Positions 18,101-26,804 of a DNA stretch of 64,000 nucleotides are shown here, in pieces; position 1 is the stretch's first letter, and the number at the start of each line of letters is the position of its first letter. A program made the translations under genes and the position numbers. The notes below the pieces were generated by a model. That model worked only from the letters and a program-made list of their open reading frames with translations, made no database searches and had not been told where the DNA came from. The stretch comes from Rhodococcus pseudokoreensis (GTDB lineage Bacteria > Actinomycetota > Actinomycetes > Mycobacteriales > Mycobacteriaceae): NCBI RefSeq assembly GCF_017068395.1, contig NZ_CP070619.1, positions 2,356,001-2,420,000 on the forward strand, read 5' to 3'.

Positions 18101-18144
18101 CCGTGAGTACTTATTAACGTCCGGCGGTTAACAAGTACTCACGG
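18101..18144. terminator. Palindrome of the GTGAGTACTT family, after the response regulator
   Basis: Arms CCGTGAGTACTTATTAAC and GTTAACAAGTACTCACGG (one mismatch) around the loop GTCCGGCG. It begins 1 bp past the response-regulator stop codon on the minus strand and lies 17 bp before the DUF1707 start, so it can end the two-component operon. It is the only copy in this window between genes of the same direction. Confidence 0.75.
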
Positions 18145-18813
18145 CTACTCGAGGCCCTGCTCGATGGCGTACCTGGTCAGCTCGACGCGGTTGGCCAACT
18201 GCAGCTTGCGGAGCGTGGCCTGGACGTGGTTCTCGACGGTGCGGTGACTCAGCGACAGCTTGGTCGCGATCTGCTTGGCGCTGAGCCCTTTCGCGACGAA
18301 CCGCAGCACCTCCGTCTCCCGTTCCGTCAGCTTGGGGACGGCGGGGCCCTGCTCGTCTGCGGGCGCGCTCGACATTCGGCGGTACTCCCCCAGCACGAGT
18401 CCCGCGAGCCCCGGCGTGAACACCGCCTGCCCGGCCGCGGTGGCCCGCACCGCGTCCAGCAGTTCCTCGACGGACGCGCTCTTCACGAGGTACCCGGACG
18501 CGCCGGCCTTGACGGCGTCGAGGACGTCGTCGCGCTCGGACGAGGCGGACAGGACCAGTACCCGGCTGTCCGGCGACACGTCCAGGACGGCGGCGGTGGC
18601 CGCGGCCCCGTTGCCGTCCGGCAGTTGCATGTCCATGAGGACGACAGCGGGACGCGTCGCCGCCGCCCGCCGTCCCGCGGCCGCGACGCCGTCCGCCGTG
18701 GCGACCACACTGAACCCGGCGCCGTCGAGGTCGCGGGCCACGGCGTCCCGCCACATCGGGTGGTCGTCGACGACCATCACGGTGATCTGCTCGCCGGTCT
18801 CCGGGTCACCCAT
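18145..18813 (-). CDS. NarL/FixJ-family response regulator
   Basis: A 222-residue regulator. The receiver domain (residues 10-130) has acidic DD at 16-17, the phosphoacceptor Asp61 in VVLMDMQLP and Lys in GYLVKSAS. The LuxR-type HTH follows (LTERETEVLRFVAKGLSAKQIATKL, then HRTVENHV). The ATG overlaps the end of the sensor kinase gene by 8 bp, so the two are a cognate pair. Targets are not known; the neighbouring LiaF-like and DUF2339 genes and mmpL3 suggest envelope homeostasis, which is inference. Confidence 0.9.
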   Translation of the reverse strand: MGDPETGEQITVMVVDDHPMWRDAVARDLDGAGFSVVATADGVAAAGRRAAATRPAVVLMDMQLPDGNGAAATAAVLDVSPDSRVLVLSASSERDDVLDAVKAGASGYLVKSASVEELLDAVRATAAGQAVFTPGLAGLVLGEYRRMSSAPADEQGPAVPKLTERETEVLRFVAKGLSAKQIATKLSLSHRTVENHVQATLRKLQLANRVELTRYAIEQGLE

Positions 18814-20008
18814 GTGTTTCGTCTCCCTTCGGCACGCGGATCTCCCATTCGGTGCCCTGGCCGGGTTCGGTGTCGAGTTCGGCGGTGCCGCCGAGCGCGC
18901 CGACGCGGCCCAGAATGGATTTCGATACTCCCATGCGCCCCTCGGCCTCCGCTTCGGCCAGCCGTCCCGGGGCGATGCCGCTGCCGTCGTCGCGGACGCT
19001 GACGATCACCTCGGCGCCCAAATCCTCCAGCAACACGTACGCCCTGGCGCCGGTCCCCGCGTGCAACGCGACGTTGGACAGTGCCGTGTCGACGATCGCG
19101 ACGAGTTCGGTCGCCCGGCCGCGCTCGATCGTCACCGGATCCGCCGGGGTCGACACGGACACCGTGGTGCTCGCCCGCGTGCCCAGCAGCAGTCGCACGT
19201 CGATCGCGCTACCACCCAGATCCGACGCGACACCCGCGCCCTGCTCGGAGATGAGCATGCGCAGCGCCACCTCCTGTTCTCCGGCGAGCTCCGCGAGTTC
19301 GGCTGCGGGCCCGCCGATCTCGTTGCCCCGGCGACGGACGAGCGCGAGCACCTGCAGGACGCCGTCGTGCACCTCGCGGGCGAGTCGTTCCCGTTCCTCG
19401 GTGGCGGCAGCCAACCGCACGGCCTGCTCCAGCTGGGCCTGCGCGCGCCTCGCGGTGGTGGTGGCGAGCCCGAGCGCCAACCCCACCGACACCAGGACGG
19501 GGGCCGTCGCGTCCTTCCACAGGTCGAGGTTGATCTGATCGCGCACCACCGCGCTCACGGTCGCCATGAGCACCCCGGACGCCATGCCGAGCCACGGCCC
19601 GCCGAAGACGGCGGCGGAGATCACCGCGTTGGTGACCCACAGCGTCGTCGGCAGCGTCTGATGGTGGTTGTACCACTCCGGATCGGAGACGAGCCGCGTC
19701 GACGCCATCAACGCGATGACGATCAGCTGGTCGGCGATCACGACCTGGTAGCGCGGGACCTTTCCGTGGGACAGCAGGACCGCCGACAGCCCTGACCACA
19801 CCGCCATCAGGGCGACGAGGAACCAGCTCAGCCGCTGATGGGTGTAGTACTGCACGGACACGATCTGGTAGCTGATCGCGTACACCAGTGTGACGAGGCG
19901 GAACGCCTGCGCCGCACGCCACAGCGGGGCGTCCGGGTGGGTGTCGAGTTCGGTCGCGGCTCGCGGCCGGTAGTGCAGGCGGCTGCGGTGTTCACTCTCG
20001 TCGGTCAT
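18806..20008 (-). CDS. Sensor histidine kinase (HisKA_3 type, MacS-like)
   Basis: A 400-residue membrane kinase. Residues 35-185 hold about six hydrophobic helices with short loops and no large external domain, so it probably senses a signal within the membrane. The phosphoacceptor His214 lies in LAREVHDGVLQVL, the HisKA_3 form. The ATPase domain has DTALSNVALHAG (N box) and DDGSGIAPG (G1). It pairs with the adjacent NarL-type regulator. Its start overlaps the AI-2E-family gene by 17 bp, placing all three in one operon. Membrane-embedded MacS-type kinases are common in mycolate-forming actinobacteria. Confidence 0.88.
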   Translation of the reverse strand: MTDESEHRSRLHYRPRAATELDTHPDAPLWRAAQAFRLVTLVYAISYQIVSVQYYTHQRLSWFLVALMAVWSGLSAVLLSHGKVPRYQVVIADQLIVIALMASTRLVSDPEWYNHHQTLPTTLWVTNAVISAAVFGGPWLGMASGVLMATVSAVVRDQINLDLWKDATAPVLVSVGLALGLATTTARRAQAQLEQAVRLAAATEERERLAREVHDGVLQVLALVRRRGNEIGGPAAELAELAGEQEVALRMLISEQGAGVASDLGGSAIDVRLLLGTRASTTVSVSTPADPVTIERGRATELVAIVDTALSNVALHAGTGARAYVLLEDLGAEVIVSVRDDGSGIAPGRLAEAEAEGRMGVSKSILGRVGALGGTAELDTEPGQGTEWEIRVPKGDETHG

Positions 20009-21221
20009 GGGTCTGCGCCGGGTTCTCCGAGTGCGGGTCGTCGTGGTGAGGCGGTGTGTCGGCCTGGGCGGGATAGAGCGGGACCGACGGGTCGTCGACC
20101 TCGAGCGCGTCGTAGGTGGCTTCCGGGTCCGCGGACAGCAACGACCGCACCGCCGTGTTCAGCAGCGCCACGATCGGCACCGCGAGCAGACCGCCGACGA
20201 TCCCGGCGAGGACGATGCCGGTGGTGATGGCCAGCACCACCGCGAGCGGGTGCAACCGGACCGCGCGGCCGAGCAGCAGCGGCTGCAGCACGTGGGCCTC
20301 GAGTTGCATCACCCCGATGATGATGCCGAGCACGATCAGCGCGGTGAGGAATCCCTTGGTGACGAGCGCCACGAGCACCGCGAGGAACCCGGTGAGGAAC
20401 GCACCGACGATCGGGATGAACGCGCCGATGAACACGAGCGACGCCAGCGGCAGCGCGAGCGGAACGCCGAGGATCGCGAGTCCCGCGCCGATCCCGATGG
20501 CGTCCGCGGCAGCGACCGCGACCGTGGCCCGGACGTACCCGATCAGCGAGCCGAACCCCTCACTTCCCGCCAGCCGGACCCGCCGCCGTGACCTGGTGGG
20601 GACGAGGCGGGTGACGAACTCCCAGATCTGGGAGCCGCCGTAGAGGAAGAAGATGAGGGTGAACAGCGTCAGCAGGGCGCCGGTGAAGATCTCGCCGACG
20701 ACCGTGGCGGTGGTCAGTGCGCCACTCGTCAGCTGTTGCCGGTTCTCCTGGATCGACTTGACCACCGAATCGCCGGCCTGCCGGATCTGGTCCTCGCTGA
20801 AGTGGAACGGGCCGTCCGTGAGCCACCCCTGGATCTGTGTGACGCTCGCCTCGAATTGTTCGGTGAGGCCGGGGAGACCCTCGATGAACTGCTCGACGAC
20901 GAACGTCATGATCCCGGCGACGATGCCGATCGAACCGATGAGGACGACGAGGACGGCGGCCGACCGCGGCACCCCCTTGCCCTGCAGCCAGTCGACGAGG
21001 GGCACCAGCAGCGCCGACGCCAGGAGCGCCAGGCCCACCGGGATGAGGACGGTGTCGAGCCTGGTCACGATGTATCCGAGGGTCAGCAGACCGGCGAAGA
21101 TGACCAGTAGCCGCCACGTCCACTCGGCCGCCACCCGCACCACCGGGTGCACCGACGCCGAGGGGTGACCCCCGCCCTGTGTTACCGCGGCAGTGTCCGA
21201 GCGTTGCTCGTTCGCGTTCAC
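19992..21221 (-). CDS. AI-2E-family (UPF0118) membrane transporter
   Basis: A 409-residue membrane protein of the AI-2E exporter/UPF0118 family. It has seven to eight helices, a soluble segment near residues 110-165 (GWLTDGPFHFSEDQI) and the conserved C-terminal QLEAHVLQPLLLGRAVRLHPLAV motif region. The GTG start is tentative; an ATG 66 bp upstream also works. The C-terminal 45 residues are acidic and probably cytoplasmic. In mycobacteria a homologue (Rv0205) also lies beside mmpL3. Despite the family name, the transported compound is unknown; some members are Na+/H+ antiporters. It heads the operon with the two-component system. Confidence 0.82.
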   Translation of the reverse strand: MNANEQRSDTAAVTQGGGHPSASVHPVVRVAAEWTWRLLVIFAGLLTLGYIVTRLDTVLIPVGLALLASALLVPLVDWLQGKGVPRSAAVLVVLIGSIGIVAGIMTFVVEQFIEGLPGLTEQFEASVTQIQGWLTDGPFHFSEDQIRQAGDSVVKSIQENRQQLTSGALTTATVVGEIFTGALLTLFTLIFFLYGGSQIWEFVTRLVPTRSRRRVRLAGSEGFGSLIGYVRATVAVAAADAIGIGAGLAILGVPLALPLASLVFIGAFIPIVGAFLTGFLAVLVALVTKGFLTALIVLGIIIGVMQLEAHVLQPLLLGRAVRLHPLAVVLAITTGIVLAGIVGGLLAVPIVALLNTAVRSLLSADPEATYDALEVDDPSVPLYPAQADTPPHHDDPHSENPAQTHDRRE

Positions 21222-21352
21222 CTGCGGAGCGTATCGGGGTTCGGGCGGCACCGGGTGCTTCGCGCGGGAAACACGTGCGCAGGGCACGCATACGCGCCGT
21301 TTAGGGGACGTGTCCTACGCCACCCGGTACACCCCCCGCTAAATTGAACGGC

Positions 21353-22867
21353 GTGCGGAAATCCTATAGAGCGATCGCGGCGACGGTCCGCAGCAGATGG
21401 CCGCTCTATATGATCTCGATGCTCCTCGCCAATTTCATCGGCGCCATCCTCGTGTTCGCCTTCGTGCGATACGGGGTGCCGATCCCCGAATCGGCAGCCA
21501 TCATGGCCGACCGGGTCCGCAACGTCGCGATCTTCGGCGGCTATCTCGCGTTCGCCGCCGTGGTGAGTCTGACGGCCGCCGCGATGATGCTGCGATCGGT
21601 GGTCCGCTGGCAGTTGCGGGGTGGTCCGCCGACGCGCAGCGAGCAGATGTCGGCGCTGCACGCGCCGCTGCGGCAGGCGATCGTGCACCTGGTGCTGTGG
21701 ATCCTCGGCGGCATCATCTTCGTGCTGCTCACCATCACCGAGATGCCGGAACTGGCGGTCGCGGTGATCGTCACCGTCTGCATGGCCGCGACCACCACGT
21801 TCGGCTTCACGTACATGCTCGGCGAACGCATCCTGCGTCCCGTGGCCGCCCGCGCGCTCAGTGAGGGCGAGTTCGACCGGACCATGGCCCCCGGCGTCGG
21901 CACCCGGATGGCGATGACGTGGGGGCTCGGAACGCTGATGCCCGTCATCGGCATCATCCTGCTGTGCGTGACGCAGATAACCACCGACCTGGTGTTCTCC
22001 CCGGACGCGCTCGCGTGGGCGATCATGCTGCTGTCGATCATCGCGATCGCGCAGGCGTTCGCGCTGTCGATGCTGACGGCCAGCCAGATCTCCGACCCGA
22101 TCAAGCAGCTTCGGCGGGCCATCGAACGCGTCCAGCGCGGCGCCACCGACGTCCGCGTCGAGGTGTTCGACGGCAGCGAGGTCGGGCGACTGCAGGTCGG
22201 GTTCAACCGAATGATGCGCGAGTCGGACGAGCGGCGGCTGCTGCGTGAACTGTTCGGCCAGCACGTCGGTGAGGACGTGGCGCGGCGGGCACTGCAGTTC
22301 GGCACCGAACTCGGCGGCGAGACGAGGTTCGTCGCCGTGCTGTTCGTCGACATGGTCGGCTCCACCGGCGCCGCCGCGGAGCGTCCCCCCGGCGAGGTCG
22401 TGAACCTGCTCAACGAGTTCTTCCGCGTCGTCGTCGACGTGATCGACCGGCACCACGGCTTCGTCAACAAGTTCATGGGCGACGCGGCGCTCGCGATCTT
22501 CGGCGCCCCACTCGACCGCCCCGACGCACCGACGGCAGCACTGGCCGCCGCCCGCGAGCTGCGGTTCGCGCTGAACGAGATCACCGGCCTCGACGTCGGC
22601 ATCGGCGTCTCCGCGGGCCTCGCCGTCGCCGGCAACATCGGCGCCGCCGAACGCTTCGAGTACACGGTGATCGGAGACCCCGTCAACGAGGCGTCGCGGC
22701 TCACCGAACTCGCCAAGCTGCACCCCAGCCGCGTGCTGGCGTCGACGAGTGCCCTGTATTTCGCGGACGACGACGAACAGGCGCACTGGGAACTCGGCGA
22801 ACAGGTCCAGCTGCGGGGCCGTCGCCGCAACACCCATCTGGCTTGGCCGGAGGACTATCCGGAGTAA
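21353..22867 (+). CDS. Membrane-bound class III adenylate/guanylate cyclase with HAMP domain
   Basis: About 504 residues. Six hydrophobic helices fill residues 20-240, then a HAMP linker (SDPIKQLRRAIERV to GFNRMM) and a class III cyclase domain from about residue 315. Metal-binding Asp residues lie in AVLFVDMVGST and FMGDAALAIFGAP; the VIGDPVNEASRL region carries the Asp and Asn expected for adenine-specific, transition-state-stabilising positions. It makes cAMP (or cGMP) at the inner membrane face. The start is GTG 21353 or in-frame TTG 21344. Mycobacteria have several homologues of this six-helix type. Confidence 0.85.
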   Translation: MRKSYRAIAATVRSRWPLYMISMLLANFIGAILVFAFVRYGVPIPESAAIMADRVRNVAIFGGYLAFAAVVSLTAAAMMLRSVVRWQLRGGPPTRSEQMSALHAPLRQAIVHLVLWILGGIIFVLLTITEMPELAVAVIVTVCMAATTTFGFTYMLGERILRPVAARALSEGEFDRTMAPGVGTRMAMTWGLGTLMPVIGIILLCVTQITTDLVFSPDALAWAIMLLSIIAIAQAFALSMLTASQISDPIKQLRRAIERVQRGATDVRVEVFDGSEVGRLQVGFNRMMRESDERRLLRELFGQHVGEDVARRALQFGTELGGETRFVAVLFVDMVGSTGAAAERPPGEVVNLLNEFFRVVVDVIDRHHGFVNKFMGDAALAIFGAPLDRPDAPTAALAAARELRFALNEITGLDVGIGVSAGLAVAGNIGAAERFEYTVIGDPVNEASRLTELAKLHPSRVLASTSALYFADDDEQAHWELGEQVQLRGRRRNTHLAWPEDYPE

Positions 22868-22895
22868 TCCGCTACCCGTTGGTTACGCTGGCCAG

Positions 22896-24029
22896 GTGGC
22901 ACAGCCTCGATCCGACCCGCCCACTGCCGAGCATCCTCGGCAGCGAAGCCGATACTGGTGGATCAAATGGCTACTCGGCGCCGGCCTCCTGGCGCTGCTG
23001 ACTGTCGAGGGAATCTATCTGTGGCCCACACTCAGCGACTCGTGGAAAGCGCTCACCGAGATCCACTGGGGGTGGGTCGCGGCGTGCATCGCAGCCCAGG
23101 CGGTGTCCCTGAGCGGGTACGGAGCGGTCCAGCAGCGACTCTTGCAGGCGGGCGGCGTCGTCGTCACCCAGCTGAAGTCGGTGTCCGTGATCTACGCGAG
23201 CACCGCGATGGCCGTGAGCCTGCCCGCCGGTCAGGTGTTCTCCACCGCCTTCACCTACAAGCAGACCCGCAAGTGGGGCGCCACCCCCATCGTGGCGTCG
23301 TGGCAGCTGGCGATCTCGGGCGTGATCGCCGCGGGCAGCCTCGCGCTTCTCGGCGCCGCGGGCGCATTCGCGGTGGGCACCAAGGTGAGTCCGGTCACCC
23401 TCGCGCTGTCGCTGGTGGCCGCGTTCGGCCTGTTCTACGCGCTGCGATACATCTCACGTAACCCCGACTCCATCGAGTCGATCGGGCTGTGGGTGCTCGC
23501 CCGGTACAACAAGTTCCGCAAGAACCCCCCCGAAGCCGGCGCCGAGCGGTGGCGGGAGATCCTGAGCCAGCTCGATTCGGTCGAGCTGAGACGCAAGGAT
23601 TCGATCATCACGTTCGGGTGGTCGGCGGTGCACCGGCTCGCCGACGTCGCATGCCTCGGTTTCGCGTGCTGGGCGGTGGGCGCGGAACCGTCGTTCGCGG
23701 GCCTGCTGATCGCGTTCGCCGCGGCCAAGGCAGTGGCCAGCATTCCCCTCGCACCGGGCGGGCTGGGGTTCGTCGACGGCACCCTGATCGCCACCCTGAC
23801 CGCGGCGGGGGCCACCGCGTCGCAGGCCCTCGCGGCCGTGTTCGTCTACCGCGTCGTGAGCTACATCCTCGTCGCACTGGTCGGCTGGGTGGTGTTCTTC
23901 ATCCTGTTCCGGCACAACCAGCACGAGGATCTGGAGATGGACCTCGAATTCGAACGCCGGGAGCAGTCGACCCCGACCACCAACCGGACGCAGCACTCCA
24001 CGGACGCCGAGCCCGACTCCCAGCCGTGA
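22896..24029 (+). CDS. YbhN/UPF0104-type flippase-like membrane protein
   Basis: A 377-residue protein with eight or so helices, belonging to the lysylphosphatidylglycerol synthase transmembrane (YbhN, UPF0104) family. Family hallmarks are SLPAGQVFSTAFTYKQTRKWG in the middle and SIPLAPGGLGFVDGTLIATL near the end. These proteins are thought to move or bind lipids; no synthetase domain is attached. The last 45 residues are a charged cytoplasmic tail. GTG 22896 is taken as start, giving a basic segment before the first helix. The TGA stop is part of the downstream palindrome. Confidence 0.82.
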   Translation: MAQPRSDPPTAEHPRQRSRYWWIKWLLGAGLLALLTVEGIYLWPTLSDSWKALTEIHWGWVAACIAAQAVSLSGYGAVQQRLLQAGGVVVTQLKSVSVIYASTAMAVSLPAGQVFSTAFTYKQTRKWGATPIVASWQLAISGVIAAGSLALLGAAGAFAVGTKVSPVTLALSLVAAFGLFYALRYISRNPDSIESIGLWVLARYNKFRKNPPEAGAERWREILSQLDSVELRRKDSIITFGWSAVHRLADVACLGFACWAVGAEPSFAGLLIAFAAAKAVASIPLAPGGLGFVDGTLIATLTAAGATASQALAAVFVYRVVSYILVALVGWVVFFILFRHNQHEDLEMDLEFERREQSTPTTNRTQHSTDAEPDSQP

Positions 24030-24067
24030 GTACTTGTTAACCGCCGGACGTTAATAAGTACTCACGG
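24024..24067. terminator. Palindrome of the GTGAGTACTT family, containing both stop codons
   Basis: Arms CCGTGAGTACTTGTTAAC and GTTAATAAGTACTCACGG (one mismatch) around CGCCGGAC, which is the reverse complement of the loop in the other copies, so this copy is inverted. The TGA of the left gene (24027-24029) and the TGA of the convergent right gene (24062-24064) lie in the two arms. Confidence 0.8.
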
Positions 24068-24892
24068 GTGGCGGAGCCGCAAAGCCTCCGCCACCACGTC
24101 CGGCCGGTCCTCGGGCATCAACGTGTAACTGTCCTCGACCTCCCGCAGTCGGGCGTTCGGGTACAGCTCGGCCAGCCGCCGACCGTGGTCGCGAGGCATC
24201 ACCTTGTCCTCGACCGCCCACAGCATGAGGACCGGCCGGTCGAAGTTCCGGTTCGCTTCCGCCCATTCCAGCAGCGTCGATTTGGGCGGAAGCGACGTCG
24301 TGTACTTGCGCAGGTCCCGGCGTATCCGGCGATCGGTGGTCGCGGGCCGGAACCAGCCGTCCATCACCGCTTTCGGTACGGGACGCTTGCTCATCCACCC
24401 CCACGCCGCGGGAGCGCGGCGCATGGCCCGGAATCGCAGCGCCTGCATGGTCAGGGCGAGGCCACCGGGGACCGCCGCCGCGAGGCCGATCGCACGACCG
24501 GGAATCCCCGGCGGATAGTTGTCGAACGCCTCGCACGGGGTGAGGACGAGGGCCCCGACGCGGCTGGTGTCGCCGAGCGCGATCAACACCTGCGCGCCGC
24601 CCCAGTCGTTCTGCACGAGCGTGACGTCGGTCAGGTCGAGCCGCTCGAGGAACTCACCGATGAGCAGCCCGAGGGCGCGTAACGAGAGGTCGGCGTCGGC
24701 GCGCATCGGAATGCGGTGCGCGCCGAGTGGGAGCGTGGGGAGAACGCAGCGGAAGTCCGGGACGAGTCGCTCCACCACGTGCCGCCACACGGTGCCGTCG
24801 ATCGTCAGGCCGGAGATGAACACGAGGACGGGGCCGTCGCCTCCGGTGTCGTCGTACTCGACGATGCCTGCGGAGAGTTCGATCTGCTTCAT
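24062..24892 (-). CDS. Alpha/beta hydrolase lacking the usual catalytic His
   Basis: A 276-residue alpha/beta hydrolase-fold protein. The nucleophile elbow is VQNDWGGAQ, with Asp in place of Ser as in haloalkane dehalogenases and epoxide hydrolases. The oxyanion segment FISGLTIDGTVW lacks the classic HG. At the C-terminus, where GHxxxxED is expected, the chain reads SYTLMPEDRP, so the general-base His is absent. ATG 24892 is used; GTG 24901 is in frame. It is divergent from a TetR gene with a likely shared operator. Whether it is a catalyst or a binding protein is open. Confidence 0.75.
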   Translation of the reverse strand: MKQIELSAGIVEYDDTGGDGPVLVFISGLTIDGTVWRHVVERLVPDFRCVLPTLPLGAHRIPMRADADLSLRALGLLIGEFLERLDLTDVTLVQNDWGGAQVLIALGDTSRVGALVLTPCEAFDNYPPGIPGRAIGLAAAVPGGLALTMQALRFRAMRRAPAAWGWMSKRPVPKAVMDGWFRPATTDRRIRRDLRKYTTSLPPKSTLLEWAEANRNFDRPVLMLWAVEDKVMPRDHGRRLAELYPNARLREVEDSYTLMPEDRPDVVAEALRLRHP

Positions 24893-24910
24893 GGCGCTCA
24901 CCCCACTTGA

Positions 24911-24922
24911 TAGATCGTTCTA
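24911..24922. promoter_or_regulatory. TAGA-N4-TCTA operator-like palindrome
   Basis: TAGATCGTTCTA lies in the divergent gap between the hydrolase and the TetR gene. TAGA-N4-TCTA cores are known for the LmrA/YxaF (QdoR) branch of TetR regulators, the branch to which the adjacent regulator appears to belong. Confidence 0.5.
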
Positions 24923-24978
24923 CTGAGAATCACGTTACGATGGGGTGCGCACCGAGCACAACGGTCGGAGGCAGAAAA

Positions 24979-25557
24979 GTGAACGACACCAAGGCCCGGA
25001 TCCTCGGCACCAGCAGCGACCTGTTCCGCCGCAACGGCTACACCGGGACCGGACTCAAGCAGGTCGCGACGGAGGCCCGTGCCCCGTTCGGGTCGATCTA
25101 CCACTTCTTCCCGGGCGGAAAGCAGCAGCTCGGAGAGGAGGTCATCCGGACGTCGGGCGAGGAGTACGCGCGGCTGGTGTTCTCCATCCTCGACGCGCAT
25201 CCCGACATCCTCGAGGGGATCGAGGTCGGGTTCCGGCTGGCGGGCGAGACCCTGGTGGCCACCGATTACGCGGACGCCTGCCCCATTGCCACGGTCGCAC
25301 TCGAGGTCGCGAGCACCAACGAGGTGCTCCGCGTCGCCACGGCGGATGTGTTCACGAGCTGGATCGACTCCGGCAGCGCGCTGCTGCGGTCCCGCGGGTT
25401 CGGCGAGGCCGATGCGAGGCGCCTGATCCTTGGATTCGTCACCAGCCTGGAGGGCGCGTTCGTGCTCGCCCGCGCGCTCCGCAGCACCGAACCGCTCGAC
25501 GCGGCCGGGGCCACCGTGCTCGCCGCCGCGCGCGCCTGCCTCCCCCCACGTGAGTGA
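24979..25557 (+). CDS. TetR-family regulator, LmrA/YxaF-like
   Basis: A 192-residue repressor with GTG start behind GGAGG. The N-terminal HTH (residues 5-50) includes ARILGTSSDLFRRNGYTGTGLKQVATEA and FGSIYHFFPGGKQQL, where the final helix is typical of the LmrA/YxaF group (HFFPGGKEQL form). The C-terminal half (ADACPIATVALEVAS) matches the same group's ligand domain, which often binds flavonoids or other aromatics. It probably controls itself and the divergent hydrolase. Its TGA falls in the downstream hairpin. Confidence 0.85.
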   Translation: MNDTKARILGTSSDLFRRNGYTGTGLKQVATEARAPFGSIYHFFPGGKQQLGEEVIRTSGEEYARLVFSILDAHPDILEGIEVGFRLAGETLVATDYADACPIATVALEVASTNEVLRVATADVFTSWIDSGSALLRSRGFGEADARRLILGFVTSLEGAFVLARALRSTEPLDAAGATVLAAARACLPPRE

Positions 25558-25589
25558 GAAAGCGTCCCCGGACACGCTTTGCCACTCAC
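25550..25589. terminator. Hairpin terminator after the TetR gene
   Basis: A 16-bp inverted repeat with two mismatches (left arm GTGAGTGAGAAAGCGT, right arm ACGCTTTGCCACTCAC) around an 8-nt loop. The TetR stop codon lies inside the left arm. It shares only the outer GTGAGT with the dispersed palindrome family. Confidence 0.7.
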
Positions 25590-25663
25590 CTGCCGGATGT
25601 GACGGAGGACACATGCCGAAGGTGGAAGAAATCCCCGCCGGCAATAGTTGAATCAGCAAGAAC

Positions 25664-25675
25664 TTGAACATTCAA
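25664..25675. promoter_or_regulatory. TTGAA-N2-TTCAA palindrome upstream of the YceI gene
   Basis: TTGAACATTCAA lies 30 bp before the YceI start; a further TTGAA half-site is at 25648-25652. This is the right size for a MarR-type operator, and yceI genes in actinobacteria are often under MarR control, but no regulator gene is adjacent here. Confidence 0.35.
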
Positions 25676-25705
25676 TTACTTGCGTCGACGATCCGAGGAG
25701 TTTTC

Positions 25706-26260
25706 ATGACCACCGCCACCGCCACCCTCCCCAACCTCACCGCCGGAACCTGGGCCATCGACACCGTCCACTCCACCGTCGGCTTCTCCGTCCGCCACCT
25801 CATGGTCAGCAAGGTCCGCGGCACCTTCAACGACTTCGCCGGCGCCATCACCGTCGCCGAGGACGGCACCACCGCCGTCACCGCCGAAATCCAGGTCGCC
25901 TCCATCGACACCAAGAACACCGACCGCGACGCCCACATCAAGTCCGCCGACTTCTTCGACGCCGCGCAGTACCCCACCGCCACCTTCACCTCCACCGCCG
26001 TCCGCGCCAAGGGCGACGACTACGTGATCGACGGCGACTTCACCCTCCACGGCGTCACCCGGCAGGTCGAGCTCGCCCTCGAGTTCAACGGCGTCAACCC
26101 CGGCATGGGCAACGGGCCGGTCGCCGGCTTCGAAGCCACCACCGTCCTCAACCGCAAGGACTTCGGCATCACCATCGACATGCCCCTCGAAGGCGGCGGC
26201 GCCGTCGTCGGCGACAAGATCACCATCACCCTCGAGATCGAGGCCGCCCTGCAGGCCTGA
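25706..26260 (+). CDS. YceI-family lipocalin-like protein
   Basis: A 184-residue YceI protein with ATG behind GAGGAG. The family pattern is clear: GTWAIDTVHSTVGFSVRHL at the start, DTKNTDRDAHIKSADFFD in the middle, FTLHGVTRQVELALEF and the C-terminal RKDFGI. YceI folds into an extended lipocalin-like barrel that binds polyprenoids or amphiphiles. No signal peptide is present, so it is cytoplasmic. It is transcribed alone. Confidence 0.9.
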   Translation: MTTATATLPNLTAGTWAIDTVHSTVGFSVRHLMVSKVRGTFNDFAGAITVAEDGTTAVTAEIQVASIDTKNTDRDAHIKSADFFDAAQYPTATFTSTAVRAKGDDYVIDGDFTLHGVTRQVELALEFNGVNPGMGNGPVAGFEATTVLNRKDFGITIDMPLEGGGAVVGDKITITLEIEAALQA

Positions 26261-26367
26261 CCCACCCGCACCACCCGCGCCCCGTCGTCCACCCGGACGA
26301 CGGGGCGCGGTCGTCGTGAAACCGATCGGCCGGAACTCCGCGACGGCGCCACCTCTAGGCTGGCCGT

Positions 26368-26745
26368 GTGAAGAAGTACCTCCCCGCGCTCGCCCTGGAC
26401 GTCGTCCTCGTCATCGTGTTCTGCGCGATCGGCCGCCGCAGTCACGACGAAGCCAACGCCCTGACGGGCCTGGCGACCACGGCCTGGCCGTTCCTGTCCG
26501 GTCTGGCGGTCGGCTGGCTCGCGACCATCGCGCTCTACCGCGACAAGTTCGACGCGTTACTCATCGTCCCGACGGGCATCGTGGTGTGGTTGTCGACGCT
26601 CGTGGTGGGCATGCTGTTGCGCGTGGTGAGCAGCCAGGGGACGGCGTTCAGTTTCATCATCGTGGCGGGCACCGTCCTCGCCGTGTTCCTCGTCGGCTGG
26701 CGGGCCGTCGCGAAGATCGTGACGAAGGCGCGCGCCACCACCTGA
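26368..26745 (+). CDS. DUF3054 four-helix membrane protein
   Basis: A 125-residue integral membrane protein with GTG start. Four hydrophobic helices and the short conserved motif AIGRRSHDE after the first helix match the DUF3054 family, whose role is unknown. It sits between the yceI-like gene and the POT transporter with about 60-110 bp on each side and appears to be transcribed alone. Confidence 0.8.
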   Translation: MKKYLPALALDVVLVIVFCAIGRRSHDEANALTGLATTAWPFLSGLAVGWLATIALYRDKFDALLIVPTGIVVWLSTLVVGMLLRVVSSQGTAFSFIIVAGTVLAVFLVGWRAVAKIVTKARATT

Positions 26746-26804
26746 TCGCAGCGAATCCGCCCCGACGGCACACGAACTTCCGCTTGAGGTGAGACAGTTT
26801 TCCC

